Of a stretch of DNA of 64,000 nucleotides, positions 22,637 through 30,709 are shown in pieces. The translations under genes were made by a program, and so were the position numbers. The notes below the pieces were generated by a model. The model did not search any database, had not been told where the DNA came from, and saw nothing but the letters and a program-made list of their open reading frames with translations. Positions within the stretch are counted from its first letter, which is position 1, and every line of letters begins with the position of its first letter. Origin of the DNA: Deltaproteobacteria bacterium (lineage in GTDB: Bacteria; Desulfobacterota; Desulfuromonadia; Desulfuromonadales; BM103); the NCBI GenBank assembly GCA_024636215.1, contig JAGXHL010000049.1, forward strand, positions 62,001 to 126,000. The letters are read 5' to 3'.

Positions 22637-23389
22637 TCAGGGCAGAAGCAATCTCAGGGCGAAGATCAAAACAGTAGCAATCACAAAGCGTTTGATCCAT
22701 TCGTGACCTTTCTTTACGGCCAGGTGCGAGGCAAACCAGCCGCCCGCGGAATTCCCCGTCGCCAGAGCCAGGCCGAGGGCATAATCGACCTGGTCGTGCA
22801 GGACAAAAACACCCAGAGCGACTACGGTGAAGGCGAAGATCACCAGAACCTTGACGGCATTGATGCGGACCAGGTCAAGACCGTGAACCAGCAGACCGGT
22901 AATGATCAGGAAACCGACGCCGGCCTGGACGAAGCCGCCGTAGATGCCGATGCCGAAAAAGCTGATCACCAGTATCGCCAGACGCGCCGGTGTTATCGGC
23001 TTCTCTGCTTGCTGCATATGTTTCAACGGGTCGACGATCATGAAAATCAGGACACCGACCATGACCAGGGCGAGCAGGCGTCGAAACAGCATCTCATCGA
23101 CCGTGACAGCCAGGTTGGCACCGATATAGCTGCCGATCAGAGCGGGAGGAGTGCAGAGCAGCGCAAGACGAATGGGGAAGACCCCCTGGCGCTTGAAACC
23201 GCTGATGGCAAAAATATTCTGACAGAAAATGGCGACCCGGTTGGTGCCGTTGGCGGTTGCCGCAGGCAGGCCGAAGAAAATCAGCAGCGGCAGGGTCAAC
23301 AAAGAGCCGCCCCCGGCCAGAACATTGAGGACGCCGGCGACGGCACCGACCAGCACCAAAACCGGGATTTGCCAGAAATAGGGATCCAT
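22637..23389 (-). CDS. TSUP (TauE/SafE) family permease
   Basis: A 250-residue membrane protein with about eight helices and the repeated signature of the TSUP family (GVLNVLAGGGSLLTLPLL near the N-terminus; GIYGGFVQAGVGFLI in the second half). Members export sulfite, sulfoacetate or similar organosulfur anions. The substrate cannot be read from sequence. It lies directly after tcdA, whose stop abuts this start. Confidence 0.92.
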   Translation of the reverse strand: MDPYFWQIPVLVLVGAVAGVLNVLAGGGSLLTLPLLIFFGLPAATANGTNRVAIFCQNIFAISGFKRQGVFPIRLALLCTPPALIGSYIGANLAVTVDEMLFRRLLALVMVGVLIFMIVDPLKHMQQAEKPITPARLAILVISFFGIGIYGGFVQAGVGFLIITGLLVHGLDLVRINAVKVLVIFAFTVVALGVFVLHDQVDYALGLALATGNSAGGWFASHLAVKKGHEWIKRFVIATVLIFALRLLLP

Positions 23390-24142
23390 TTATGATTCTT
23401 TCTTTGCCAAGAGCTCGCGGATCACTTCACCGGCCATGGTCAATCCGAACAGAGGGGGGATTACCGAAGAGCTGCCAAGCGGTGCGCGCTGGCCTTGATA
23501 GCTTGCAGGGTCGTCCGTATTCACCTCACGGCGACCAGCGCTCAAGGGCTTGAACTCCTCGGTGGAGTAAACCGTCTTGACGCCGGCAAAAATATTGCGA
23601 CGTCGCAGTTCCCTGCGCAGAATCCGCGCCAGACGACATTTGTTGGTCTTGCCCAGATCGGCAACACCGATGCAGGTCGGGTCAAGCTTGTTAGCGGCCC
23701 CCATGGAGGAGATAATCGGCAGCTGCATGGTGACGCAAGTCTCGATCAGGTGAATCTTGGCGGTGATATGGTCGATACAGTCAAGCACGTAATCGTAGCC
23801 GCGTTCCAGCAGTTCGGCAGAATTCTCCTGGCAGTAAAACGCCTGCAACGGCTCCACCTCGACCTCGGCATTGATCGCCCGACAGCGCTCTGCCATGACC
23901 AGGGCCTTGGCCTGGCCGATAGTGCCTTGCTGGGCATGGATCTGGCGATTGCTGTTGCTGATGTCAACCCGGTCGAAATCGATCAGGGTCAGGCGACCGA
24001 TGCCGCCACGCACCAGGGCTTCGACGGCGAAACTGCCGACGCCACCAAGGCCGAAAACCGCGACAGAAGAGCCCTGCAGGCACTTCAGCCCATCTTCACC
24101 GTAGAGCAGGGCCAATCGGTCAAAGCGATGATTGTGACTCAT
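23390..24142 (-). CDS. tcdA: tRNA threonylcarbamoyladenosine dehydratase TcdA
   Basis: A ThiF/E1-like enzyme, 250 residues, that cyclises t6A to ct6A in tRNA. The adenylation-domain loop reads VFGLGGVGSFAVEALVRGG, followed by NSNRQ and DCIDHITAK. RFDRLALLYGEDG is the usual TcdA/CsdL opening and supports the ATG at 24142. That ATG lies inside the tatD 3' end (23-base overlap) and at the edge of a 21-bp tandem repeat; an in-frame upstream extension would translate that repeat. Confidence 0.93.
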   Translation of the reverse strand: MSHNHRFDRLALLYGEDGLKCLQGSSVAVFGLGGVGSFAVEALVRGGIGRLTLIDFDRVDISNSNRQIHAQQGTIGQAKALVMAERCRAINAEVEVEPLQAFYCQENSAELLERGYDYVLDCIDHITAKIHLIETCVTMQLPIISSMGAANKLDPTCIGVADLGKTNKCRLARILRRELRRRNIFAGVKTVYSTEEFKPLSAGRREVNTDDPASYQGQRAPLGSSSVIPPLFGLTMAGEVIRELLAKKES

Positions 24143-24983
24143 TATCTGGGGTTTCCTTATCTTTATCTGGGGTTTCCTTGCCTTTATCTGGGATTTCCTT
24201 GTCTTTCTGCAGGACCTCGGGCCGAGGCAGGCCGAGGACCCGACAGGCATTGAGGGTTGTTTGTTGAGCCGTTTCGGCAAGACTCCAGTCACGTAGTTTT
24301 GCCACCCGCCTGGCTACCAGTTCAAGATAGGCCGGTCGATTCGGTTGTCCTCGGTGCGGTGCCGGCGTCATGTCCGGGGCATCGGTCTCAAGCACCAGGA
24401 CTTCGGCAGGAACTTCGCGTACCACCTCAGGCAGGCGGCGTGCCGTCTGCCAGGTCACCACCCCGCCAACACCGAGAAGAAACCCCATGTCGATGACTTT
24501 GCGAGCCGTCTCCAGGCTGCCGGAAAAGGCGTGAAAAATCCCCCCGACCTGGTCGCCGCCCTCCCTCTGCAGAAGCTCAAGGATCGGTTGCGTGCTGCGC
24601 CGTGCATGAATCAGCAGCGGTTTCCTCGTCTGCCTGGCCAGGCGGATCATCTCGACAAAAAGTTCTTCCTGCTTCTGCCAGGCCACATCAATCTGGCGAT
24701 CCAGACCGACTTCACCGATTGCGACCGCCTTGTCATGGCTCAGAAGTTGTTTTAATTCATCCAGGTGGGCCGTTGCAAAGCGTCCCGCCGCCTGGGGGTG
24801 AATCCCGGGAGCGAAGTAGACCTGCTCATGCAGCACGCCGGTTGCCATCACCTGCGGCCATTGTCCCGGCGTGACACCCGGGACAACCCAGGCGACAACA
24901 CCGACCTGTTCAGCCTCCCGCAGCAACCGCTCAGGCTCCACCAGCCGGTCGAGATGAATATGGGTATCAATATAACGGATCAC
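24120..24983 (-). CDS. TatD family metal-dependent hydrolase
   Basis: A 287-residue TIM-barrel hydrolase with the metal-binding DTHIHLDRL at residues 6-14, GEVGLDRQID, HARRS, HAFSGSL and ETDAPDM in order, the standard TatD set. Members are 3'-exonuclease or D-amino acyl/DNA hydrolases. The last 24 or so residues are a charged heptapeptide repeat outside the barrel, made by the tandem DNA repeat. It is the first gene of tatD-tcdA-TSUP. Confidence 0.93.
   Translation of the reverse strand: MIRYIDTHIHLDRLVEPERLLREAEQVGVVAWVVPGVTPGQWPQVMATGVLHEQVYFAPGIHPQAAGRFATAHLDELKQLLSHDKAVAIGEVGLDRQIDVAWQKQEELFVEMIRLARQTRKPLLIHARRSTQPILELLQREGGDQVGGIFHAFSGSLETARKVIDMGFLLGVGGVVTWQTARRLPEVVREVPAEVLVLETDAPDMTPAPHRGQPNRPAYLELVARRVAKLRDWSLAETAQQTTLNACRVLGLPRPEVLQKDKEIPDKGKETPDKDKETPDNESQSSL
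24142..24204 (-). repeat. Three 21-bp tandem repeats at the tatD end/tcdA start
   Basis: Three near-identical 21-bp units (plus-strand unit begins TTATCTGGGGTTTCC) start at 24142, 24163 and 24184. In the tatD frame they encode a 7-residue repeat K-x-K-E-x-P-D at the C-terminus. Each unit also holds an AAGGAA stretch on the minus strand, so the last one supplies the likely ribosome site for tcdA. Slippage here would alter both the TatD tail and tcdA translation. Confidence 0.9.
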
Positions 24984-25134
24984 AGTCTGAAAAGACTACC
25001 ATAACCGTCTTGCAGCGAACAGCCGTGTGTGAATTTTTAAGCATTTGGCTTGCCGCTTTTCACCGCTCTGTGATAATCGTAAACAGTTGTATCTCTTGTC
25101 TTTATGACCAGAAGATCTTTAAGAGGACGTTCTC

Positions 25135-26907
25135 ATGCAAACAGCCACGCAAGGCCGCTCCAGTTACCTCCGCAAGCTCTTTCTTTTTAATCACGCTGCC
25201 GGTCTGATCGTCGGGGCCTGTTTCCCGTTCGTTGCTTACATGATGCTCGGCGATGAGGCACTGACACCGCTGTTCTTCCTGGTTTGCCTGCTGGCCGGTT
25301 TAGTACTCGGCGCGGCGTCTTTCTGGTTTGTCAGGCAGACCTTGAAAAAACAGCTCCACGAGCAGCTGGTCGCCCTGCATGATCTGCTCGGTGAAGATGT
25401 GCAAGGACACGCCGGGCAGACGGTTGAAAATCTTTTTGAAGCGGTCAACAGCACGGTCAGCAAGGTTCGTAACCTGTTGACGAATCTCTCGACGACGCTT
25501 GAAGAGTTCGTCCCGCATTACCAGTCTCTGGCTGATGCCAGCCGTTATCTCTCCGCACGCTCGGAAGATGGTCTGCAGGCGGCAAAAAGCGCCCGCATCG
25601 ATGTCGATGGCATGTACCAGAAGCAGCAGGCCGTTATCGAGCAGGTTGAGACTCTGAACAATCGATCTCAGGATGAAGCGGCCATTTCCAGGGAACTCTC
25701 CGCGTCTCTCGAAGAGATGGCCGGGGCGCTGGAACATTCCTCACAAAAATTTCTCGAGACGACCCGCAACGTTGATGCTCTGGTCAACTCCATTCAGAAT
25801 GCCACCGGTCAGGCTACCCGGATGGCGCAAACCACGGAAATGACCGCTCAGGATCTGGACCAGATTGGCGAAGCGCTCGATCGCCTGCGCGCAGGAGTGA
25901 CCAGTACCGCCGACAGCTCGGCAGCCGTTAAACAGGACGCCGAACAGGGGGTCAAGGTTGTTACCACCTTTACCTCGGAAATGGATCGCATCGACGAAGA
26001 GAGCCAGAAGGCCATTGCCGCCATGCAGCGACTGAACCGTCAGACCGCTGAAGTTACCAAGATTATCGAAGTGATAAAGGATTTGGTCTCCGATACCGAG
26101 CTGCTTGCTTTCAACGCGGCAATCATAGCGGCCAAGGCCGGTGCAGAGGGTCGTGGCTTCTCGGTGGTTGCCGAGGAGATTCGCGACCTGGCCGACCGGA
26201 CCACCGCCAGCGCCGATGAAATCGAGAGCATCATCAAATCGATTCGCAAAGACACCGAGCAAGTCAACACCTCGGTTGAGTCGACCGGACACTTTATCGG
26301 CCGGGGCAAGGAGTTGTCTTTTTCAACCGCCGCAGCCCTGAACAAGATTGTCGCGAGTTCCAGTCAGGCCGCAGATGCCTCGCATGAGCTTTCCCGGCAA
26401 GCCGCTGATCAGGGCTTGCGGGCACGCACCCTGATTGACCAGGCGGGCAGCAACCTGCGTTCGGTCAAGGAAATCGTGGCGACTCTGGAAGAGCAGAGCA
26501 CAGCGATCAGTCGGGTCGATGCCGGCGTCGATGAAATGAAGTCCGCTGCGGACCAGATTGCCCGGGGGTTTGATGAACAGGTCAATGCAAACCGGGAATT
26601 TGACCGCAGCCTGGCCGCGCGAGAGGACCAGATTCAGGCGATCTTCGCAGCCACCCGTTTCCAGATGGAGACCGTTGAAAATATTTTTGCTCACTTCGGC
26701 CGTTCGGAAGAACGTCTTTCTGGTAACGCTGCCAAGGCGCGCGTCCTCATCGATGAAATCAACGCGCTGGAAAGCCTGGCCGAGCAATTGCGCAAGCTGG
26801 CCTCCTGCTTCCAGGCCGAGGACGCGGTAATTGAGGAGGAGGCAGACGTCGTTCAGGAAGAGGCCCCCGGCGACAGGCCGGAGAACCCGGGTGCCGGGAT
26901 CTTTTGA
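25135..26907 (+). CDS. Chemoreceptor-like signalling protein with two N-terminal helices and no sensor domain
   Basis: A 590-residue protein with two membrane segments (about 20-38 and 46-66), then a long coiled coil with an MCP signalling tip near residues 315-350 (LLAFNAAIIAAKAGAEGRGFSVVAEEIRDLADR). The tip is diverged from the canonical form (FNAAIIAAK instead of LNAAIEAAR). There is almost no periplasmic loop, so any input is membrane-borne or cytoplasmic. The C-terminus is acidic and lacks a recognisable CheR pentapeptide. It is an isolated gene. Confidence 0.9.
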   Translation: MQTATQGRSSYLRKLFLFNHAAGLIVGACFPFVAYMMLGDEALTPLFFLVCLLAGLVLGAASFWFVRQTLKKQLHEQLVALHDLLGEDVQGHAGQTVENLFEAVNSTVSKVRNLLTNLSTTLEEFVPHYQSLADASRYLSARSEDGLQAAKSARIDVDGMYQKQQAVIEQVETLNNRSQDEAAISRELSASLEEMAGALEHSSQKFLETTRNVDALVNSIQNATGQATRMAQTTEMTAQDLDQIGEALDRLRAGVTSTADSSAAVKQDAEQGVKVVTTFTSEMDRIDEESQKAIAAMQRLNRQTAEVTKIIEVIKDLVSDTELLAFNAAIIAAKAGAEGRGFSVVAEEIRDLADRTTASADEIESIIKSIRKDTEQVNTSVESTGHFIGRGKELSFSTAAALNKIVASSSQAADASHELSRQAADQGLRARTLIDQAGSNLRSVKEIVATLEEQSTAISRVDAGVDEMKSAADQIARGFDEQVNANREFDRSLAAREDQIQAIFAATRFQMETVENIFAHFGRSEERLSGNAAKARVLIDEINALESLAEQLRKLASCFQAEDAVIEEEADVVQEEAPGDRPENPGAGIF

Positions 26908-26914
26908 GCTGAGC

Positions 26915-27727
26915 TCAACCGATACTGCCCAGACTGGCCAGCGAGACCACCGTTTTAAGGTCGATCCGATCGCGCCCCTTGACCATGAGCTGGTTGCAGC
27001 CAACCGGTCTGAAACCGGTCGCGGCAAGCAGTGCTCGCAATGGCGAAGAGAGCAGGATATCGACGATCACTTCTTTGGCCGGGTCTGCGGCCGCCAGCAG
27101 TGGCAGCAACAACTGGCGGTTGGCTCGCGGGCAGTGCGTTGCTGAATACCAGGGGCCCAGAACCTGCAGGTCATCGCCGCGTTGCAGCAGTGCAACCGCA
27201 TCGTCACAGGCAAACAGCTGGCCAGCAGATGAGATCCGGCTCAGCAGGGCCTGCCGATTCTCCCCCCAGGCAACCCGGTCTGCGGTACACAGCTTCTCCA
27301 CCACCAAAGTTCTGACGTCTTCAGCTTGGCAGGAGCCAGGCCGCGGCTTACGAACCCAGCGTTCAACCTGATCAACCACCACGAAGCCGGCCTTTTCGTA
27401 AAGCGGTTGCCCGGAGGCGGAGGCCGTCAGCCAGCAGGATTTCAGGCCACGCTCTTCAAGATCACTTAAAGCGGCCCGGAACAGTTGGCTGCCAATGCCC
27501 TGGCCACGCAAAAGTCGGGGCACAATCAGGTTGCCGATCCAGCCGCTGTTTTCGTAAGCGACGGCCGTGACCAGGCCACCGAAACAACGCTCCTCGAAGA
27601 CCTGGACAAACTCGGACCAGGCACCTTCAAAAAGCCGACGTTCAAAGAGTGGGACCTTCCAGCCTTCCCTGGCGGCAAGGGCATAAAATTCTGGCCAGTC
27701 TGGTGGCTGGACGCGACGGATCGGCAT
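26915..27727 (-). CDS. GNAT family N-acetyltransferase with C-terminal extension
   Basis: A 270-residue protein. Residues about 1-130 form a GNAT domain with the acetyl-CoA loop VPRLLRGQGIGSQLF and YEKAGFV. The remaining 140 residues resemble the second domain of Acetyltransf_18-type proteins (LGPWYSATHCPRAN..., FRPVGCNQLMVKG). Substrate unknown. It lies five bases downstream of nifV on the same strand and may be co-transcribed, though no link to nitrogen fixation is evident. Confidence 0.87.
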   Translation of the reverse strand: MPIRRVQPPDWPEFYALAAREGWKVPLFERRLFEGAWSEFVQVFEERCFGGLVTAVAYENSGWIGNLIVPRLLRGQGIGSQLFRAALSDLEERGLKSCWLTASASGQPLYEKAGFVVVDQVERWVRKPRPGSCQAEDVRTLVVEKLCTADRVAWGENRQALLSRISSAGQLFACDDAVALLQRGDDLQVLGPWYSATHCPRANRQLLLPLLAAADPAKEVIVDILLSSPLRALLAATGFRPVGCNQLMVKGRDRIDLKTVVSLASLGSIG

Positions 27728-27732
27728 AACGC

Positions 27733-28872
27733 TCAGGCGACCGCCCTGCGCTCCTGGAAAAGCTCGATCAACTCACCATCGGATAAGGCGCGTTTGTTGT
27801 GCTGGGCCCGCTCGCGCACCTCTTCCAGAAAGCGCTCAAGCTCACGACGACCAAGCTTCAGACCGAGCAGACCAAGACGCGCATTCAGACCGTGTCTGCC
27901 GGAATGCTTGCCGATCACCAGATGGCGTGCAAGTCCGACTTCGGAGGGGTCAAAGCCTTCATAGTTGCCGGAGAACTTGAGGACGCCATCGGCATGCAGG
28001 CCCGATTCGTGGGAAAAGACTTTCTCACCGACCACGGCTTTCCACTCCGGCACAGGTCGGCAACTCGCCTGGCCCACCAGCTGCGAAAGTTCGACAAAAC
28101 GGCTGGTGTCAAGCGCAGGATCGATGCCACAGGCGTACTTCAGAGCCATAACCACCTCTTCCAGAGCAGCGTTGCCCGCCCGTTCGCCAAGACCGTTGAC
28201 CGTGGTGTTGACGAATTTTGCGCCGGCGCGCACCCCGGCAATCGCGTTGGCCGTGGCCATGCCGAGATCGTTGTGGGTGTGCACCTCGAGATCCAGAGCG
28301 ACACGACTGGCCAGATAAGCAACCTTGTCGTAAGTCGCGAAAGGATCGAGGATGCCGAGGGTATCGCAAAAACGGAAACGATCAGCGCCCAGGCTGCGTC
28401 CTATCTCCATCAGCTCCACCAGAAAGCTGAGATCAGCCCTGCTGGCATCTTCTCCGCCCACCGAGACGTAGAGATCGTGCTGCTTGGCAAAACCAAGGGC
28501 CCTCTTGAGCTGTTCTTTGACCCAATCACGATCTTTACGCAGCTTATGTTGAATATGGATATCGGAGACAGACAGGGAGATATCGACAGCCCTGACTCCG
28601 CAGTCGATAGACGCCTGGATGTCAGAAATCACCGCCCTGTTCCAGGTCAGCAAGCGGGCGTTCAAACCCAGCTCAACCAGGGCCCTGACCGAAGCCTGCT
28701 CCTGCCTGCCCATCGCCGGAATGCCGCACTCCAACTCGCCTACGCCTGTTGCATCCAGCAACCTGGCGATGCGTTTCTTCTCCTCGAGACTAAAGACCAC
28801 CCCGGCGGCCTGTTCGCCGTCACGCAGGGTGGTGTCGTCGATAATCACTTGTTGCTGTTTCGAAGCAGACAT
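27733..28872 (-). CDS. nifV: Homocitrate synthase NifV
   Basis: NifV condenses acetyl-CoA and 2-oxoglutarate to homocitrate, the organic ligand of FeMo-cofactor. The 379-residue protein opens with DDTTLRDGEQAAGVVFS, the metal site of the family, and has HTHNDLGMATANA and GLGERAGNAALEEV. Length and lack of the LeuA regulatory domain suit NifV better than isopropylmalate synthase. The nif neighbours support this. Its leader carries a sigma-54 promoter, two A1/G4 hairpins and a terminator. Confidence 0.95.
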   Translation of the reverse strand: MSASKQQQVIIDDTTLRDGEQAAGVVFSLEEKKRIARLLDATGVGELECGIPAMGRQEQASVRALVELGLNARLLTWNRAVISDIQASIDCGVRAVDISLSVSDIHIQHKLRKDRDWVKEQLKRALGFAKQHDLYVSVGGEDASRADLSFLVELMEIGRSLGADRFRFCDTLGILDPFATYDKVAYLASRVALDLEVHTHNDLGMATANAIAGVRAGAKFVNTTVNGLGERAGNAALEEVVMALKYACGIDPALDTSRFVELSQLVGQASCRPVPEWKAVVGEKVFSHESGLHADGVLKFSGNYEGFDPSEVGLARHLVIGKHSGRHGLNARLGLLGLKLGRRELERFLEEVRERAQHNKRALSDGELIELFQERRAVA

Positions 28873-28910
28873 AAGCGTCTCGTTTCAATCGTTTTTTGTG
28901 CAATACCCTG

Positions 28911-28950
28911 AAACAGAAAAGCCCCAAACCACCATACGTGGATCAGAGCT
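28911..28950 (-). terminator. Leader terminator upstream of nifV
   Basis: On the minus strand AGCTCTGATCCAC pairs, with wobble pairs and one mismatch, to GGTGG...GGGCT and is followed by TTTTCTGTTT. It lies between the nifV promoter and the nifV start, so it would stop transcription before the gene. Its 5' arm (AGCTCTG) is also the 3' arm of the second hexaloop hairpin, so the two structures exclude each other. Confidence 0.65.
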
Positions 28951-28979
28951 TCTTTGCCGTGGCCCGGCGACCTTGCCGG
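28944..28979 (-). promoter_or_regulatory. Tandem hexaloop (ANTAR-target-like) antiterminator in the nifV leader
   Basis: Hairpin 1 (28964-28979) is CCGGC-AAGGTC-GCCGG, a perfect 5-bp stem with a six-base loop. Two bases on, hairpin 2 (28944-28961) is CACGGC-AAAGAA-GCTCTG with one mismatch. Both loops have A at position 1 and G at position 4, the rule for RNA targets of ANTAR-domain antiterminators. Hairpin 2 shares bases with the terminator. Confidence 0.7.
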
Positions 28980-28999
28980 AGCTATCGACAGGCTGATAA

Positions 29000-29016
29000 A
29001 GCAAGGGCCGTGCCTA
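29000..29016 (-). promoter_or_regulatory. Sigma-54 promoter of nifV
   Basis: On the minus strand AGGCACGGCCCTTGC matches the -24/-12 consensus TGGCACG-N4-TTGC at all but the first base, with ten bases between the invariant GG and GC. Transcription would begin near 28989, just before the tandem hairpins. Confidence 0.75.
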
Positions 29017-29017
29017 T

Positions 29018-29106
29018 TAGGGACTGTCCCCGCAGTTCAGGGGACTGTCCCGTTTTTTGAAAGGGTTTACAGGAACCAGCCCCTGCTCGGCACAGTCCCC
29101 TGAGTA
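29018..29106. repeat. GGGACTGTCCC palindrome cluster between nifV and nifE
   Basis: The 11-bp palindrome GGGACTGTCCC occurs twice, separated by CGCAGTTCAG, with a partial copy (CACAGTCCCCTG) further on. The same paired arrangement recurs at 43232-43260. This is a dispersed REP-type sequence. It lies between the divergent nifV and nifE promoters. The remaining gap (to 29356) holds the nifE promoter and leader, with no other gene that I can support. Confidence 0.8.
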
Positions 29107-29214
29107 ACGCCACTGTGCACAAAAAACAGACAATCTGCCTGATTTTTACCCCGACAACCGCTTTTGACTGGGCGCGCAGCATCAACAAAGCCTTGTTTAT
29201 GGACAATCCACATC

Positions 29215-29231
29215 ATGGCAAGACTCTTGCT
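29215..29231 (+). promoter_or_regulatory. Sigma-54 promoter of the nifEN operon
   Basis: TGGCAAGACTCTTGCT fits the -24/-12 consensus with exactly ten bases between GG and GC. Transcription would start near 29242, about 115 bases before the nifE ATG. Unlike nifH, nifB and nifV, I could not find a clear hexaloop pair plus terminator in this leader; a weak AAAGAT loop at about 29311-29316 has a poor stem. Confidence 0.72.
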
Positions 29232-29356
29232 GTTAATGAACCGAAACGATCAAGAGTCACCCTCCTTTTTCGCCGATGCCGCCGGAAAAGCCGGTCTCCC
29301 TCCCAAAGATGCGACGGGACTGATTTCTCAACTTTTCAATATGAGGTCAGCCCATC

Positions 29357-30709
29357 ATGGCAAGCAAACCAAAGATCAAAGAGCTGCTCGAGGAAAGTTC
29401 CTGCGCTCATAACAAAACCAGGACAAGCGCGTGCAACGCCCCGACTCCCGGTGCGACCACCGGCGGCTGCGCGTTCGAAGGTGCGCAGATAGCACTGTTC
29501 CCCTATGCCGATGCCGCGCACCTGGTCCACGGGCCGATGACCTGCCTCGGTTCTTCCTGGGAGACCCGTGCCACCGCCACCAGCTATAGCGGACGCGACC
29601 TGACCCAGGTCGGCTTCACCACCGACATCAACATCAATGACGTCGTCTTCAGCGGTGAAGAAAAGCTCACCGCAGCGATCGATTACATCGTTGAACATTA
29701 CGCTCCCGAAGCCGTCTTCGTTTATGCCACCTGCGTCACCGCCCTGATCGGCGATGATCTCGACCTGATCTGCAAGCAGGCCGCAGAAAAACACCTGCTG
29801 CCGATTGTCCCTGTGCATGCGCCCGGCTTTGTCGGCAGCAAGAATCTCGGCAGTCGGCTCGGTGGTGAGGCGGCCCTGGCCCACCTGGTCGGCACACTGG
29901 AACCGGAGCTGACCACGCCGTTTGATATCAACCTGATCGGTGAATACAACGTCACCGGCGATATGTGGCAATACGTGCCACTCCTTGAAGAACTCGGTAT
30001 TCGCATCCTCTCCACCCTGAGCGGCGACGGCAGGATCTCGGACATTCGCACCGCCCACCGGGCCAGGCTCAACGTCATCGTCTGCGCCAAGTCTCTTGTC
30101 TCTTTGACCCGCAAGATGGAAGAACGCTACGGCATTCCGTCGATCTCTCTGTCTTTCTACGGCAAAAGGGATACCAGCAACGGTCTGCGTGCCATCGCCA
30201 GCGCTCTGGGCGATGAGGCTTTGCTTGCGCGCACCGAACAGCTGATCGCCCGGGAAGAGGCCAGTCTGGCGGAAAAGTTAAAACCCTACCAGGCCTTTTT
30301 CCAGGGCAAGAAAGCGATCCTCAATACCGGCGGCAACAAAACCTGGTCCATCGCTTCGGCCTTGCAGGACCTTGGTATTGAAGTGGTTGCAACAGCCGTC
30401 AAGAAAGCCACCGCAGACGATCGTGAAAAAGCCCGGCAGACGCTCGGTGAGACAGGCGTGCTGATGATGAACCCCGGTGCGGAACAGGCCAAACTGATCG
30501 ATGAGAGCGGTGCCGAACTCTTACTGGCCGGTGGCCGCAGCCTCTACACGGCGATCAAGAAAGGCATTGCCTTTGCCGACGTCAACCAGGAGAAGAAAAA
30601 GAGCTACGGTGGCTACGACGGCCTGCTCAACCTGGCAGAAGACCTCAAGAATGCCCTGCAGAACCCGGTCTTTAAAAATGTCGCCCGGAGGGCCCCATGG
30701 GAAAAGTAA
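29357..30709 (+). CDS. nifE: FeMo-cofactor scaffold subunit NifE
   Basis: A 450-residue NifD-like protein that, with NifN, receives the NifB-cofactor and matures it with Mo and homocitrate. Signature segments are PGATTGGCAFEGAQIAL, VHGPMTCLGSSWETR and YATCVTALIGDD, holding the cluster cysteines. A GAGGT ribosome site precedes the ATG. It overlaps nifN by 13 bases. A 65-codon frame running into its start is not a gene: its first bases are the sigma-54 promoter. Confidence 0.95.
   Translation: MASKPKIKELLEESSCAHNKTRTSACNAPTPGATTGGCAFEGAQIALFPYADAAHLVHGPMTCLGSSWETRATATSYSGRDLTQVGFTTDININDVVFSGEEKLTAAIDYIVEHYAPEAVFVYATCVTALIGDDLDLICKQAAEKHLLPIVPVHAPGFVGSKNLGSRLGGEAALAHLVGTLEPELTTPFDINLIGEYNVTGDMWQYVPLLEELGIRILSTLSGDGRISDIRTAHRARLNVIVCAKSLVSLTRKMEERYGIPSISLSFYGKRDTSNGLRAIASALGDEALLARTEQLIAREEASLAEKLKPYQAFFQGKKAILNTGGNKTWSIASALQDLGIEVVATAVKKATADDREKARQTLGETGVLMMNPGAEQAKLIDESGAELLLAGGRSLYTAIKKGIAFADVNQEKKKSYGGYDGLLNLAEDLKNALQNPVFKNVARRAPWEK

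Noticed and set aside
29110..29135. TGT-N-ACA match as a NifA binding site upstream of nifE
   Set aside because: The spacing is nine bases rather than ten and no second site is present.
29242..29356. Hexaloop antiterminator in the nifE leader
   Set aside because: An AAAGAT loop exists but the stem is weak, the CCGG-AAAAG-CCGG hairpin has a five-base loop without G4, and there is no terminator with a T run.
29164..29412. Plus-strand open frame of about 82 codons upstream of and into nifE
   Set aside because: Its plausible start (29215) is itself the sigma-54 promoter box, no ribosome site precedes it and it overlaps the nifE start in another frame.
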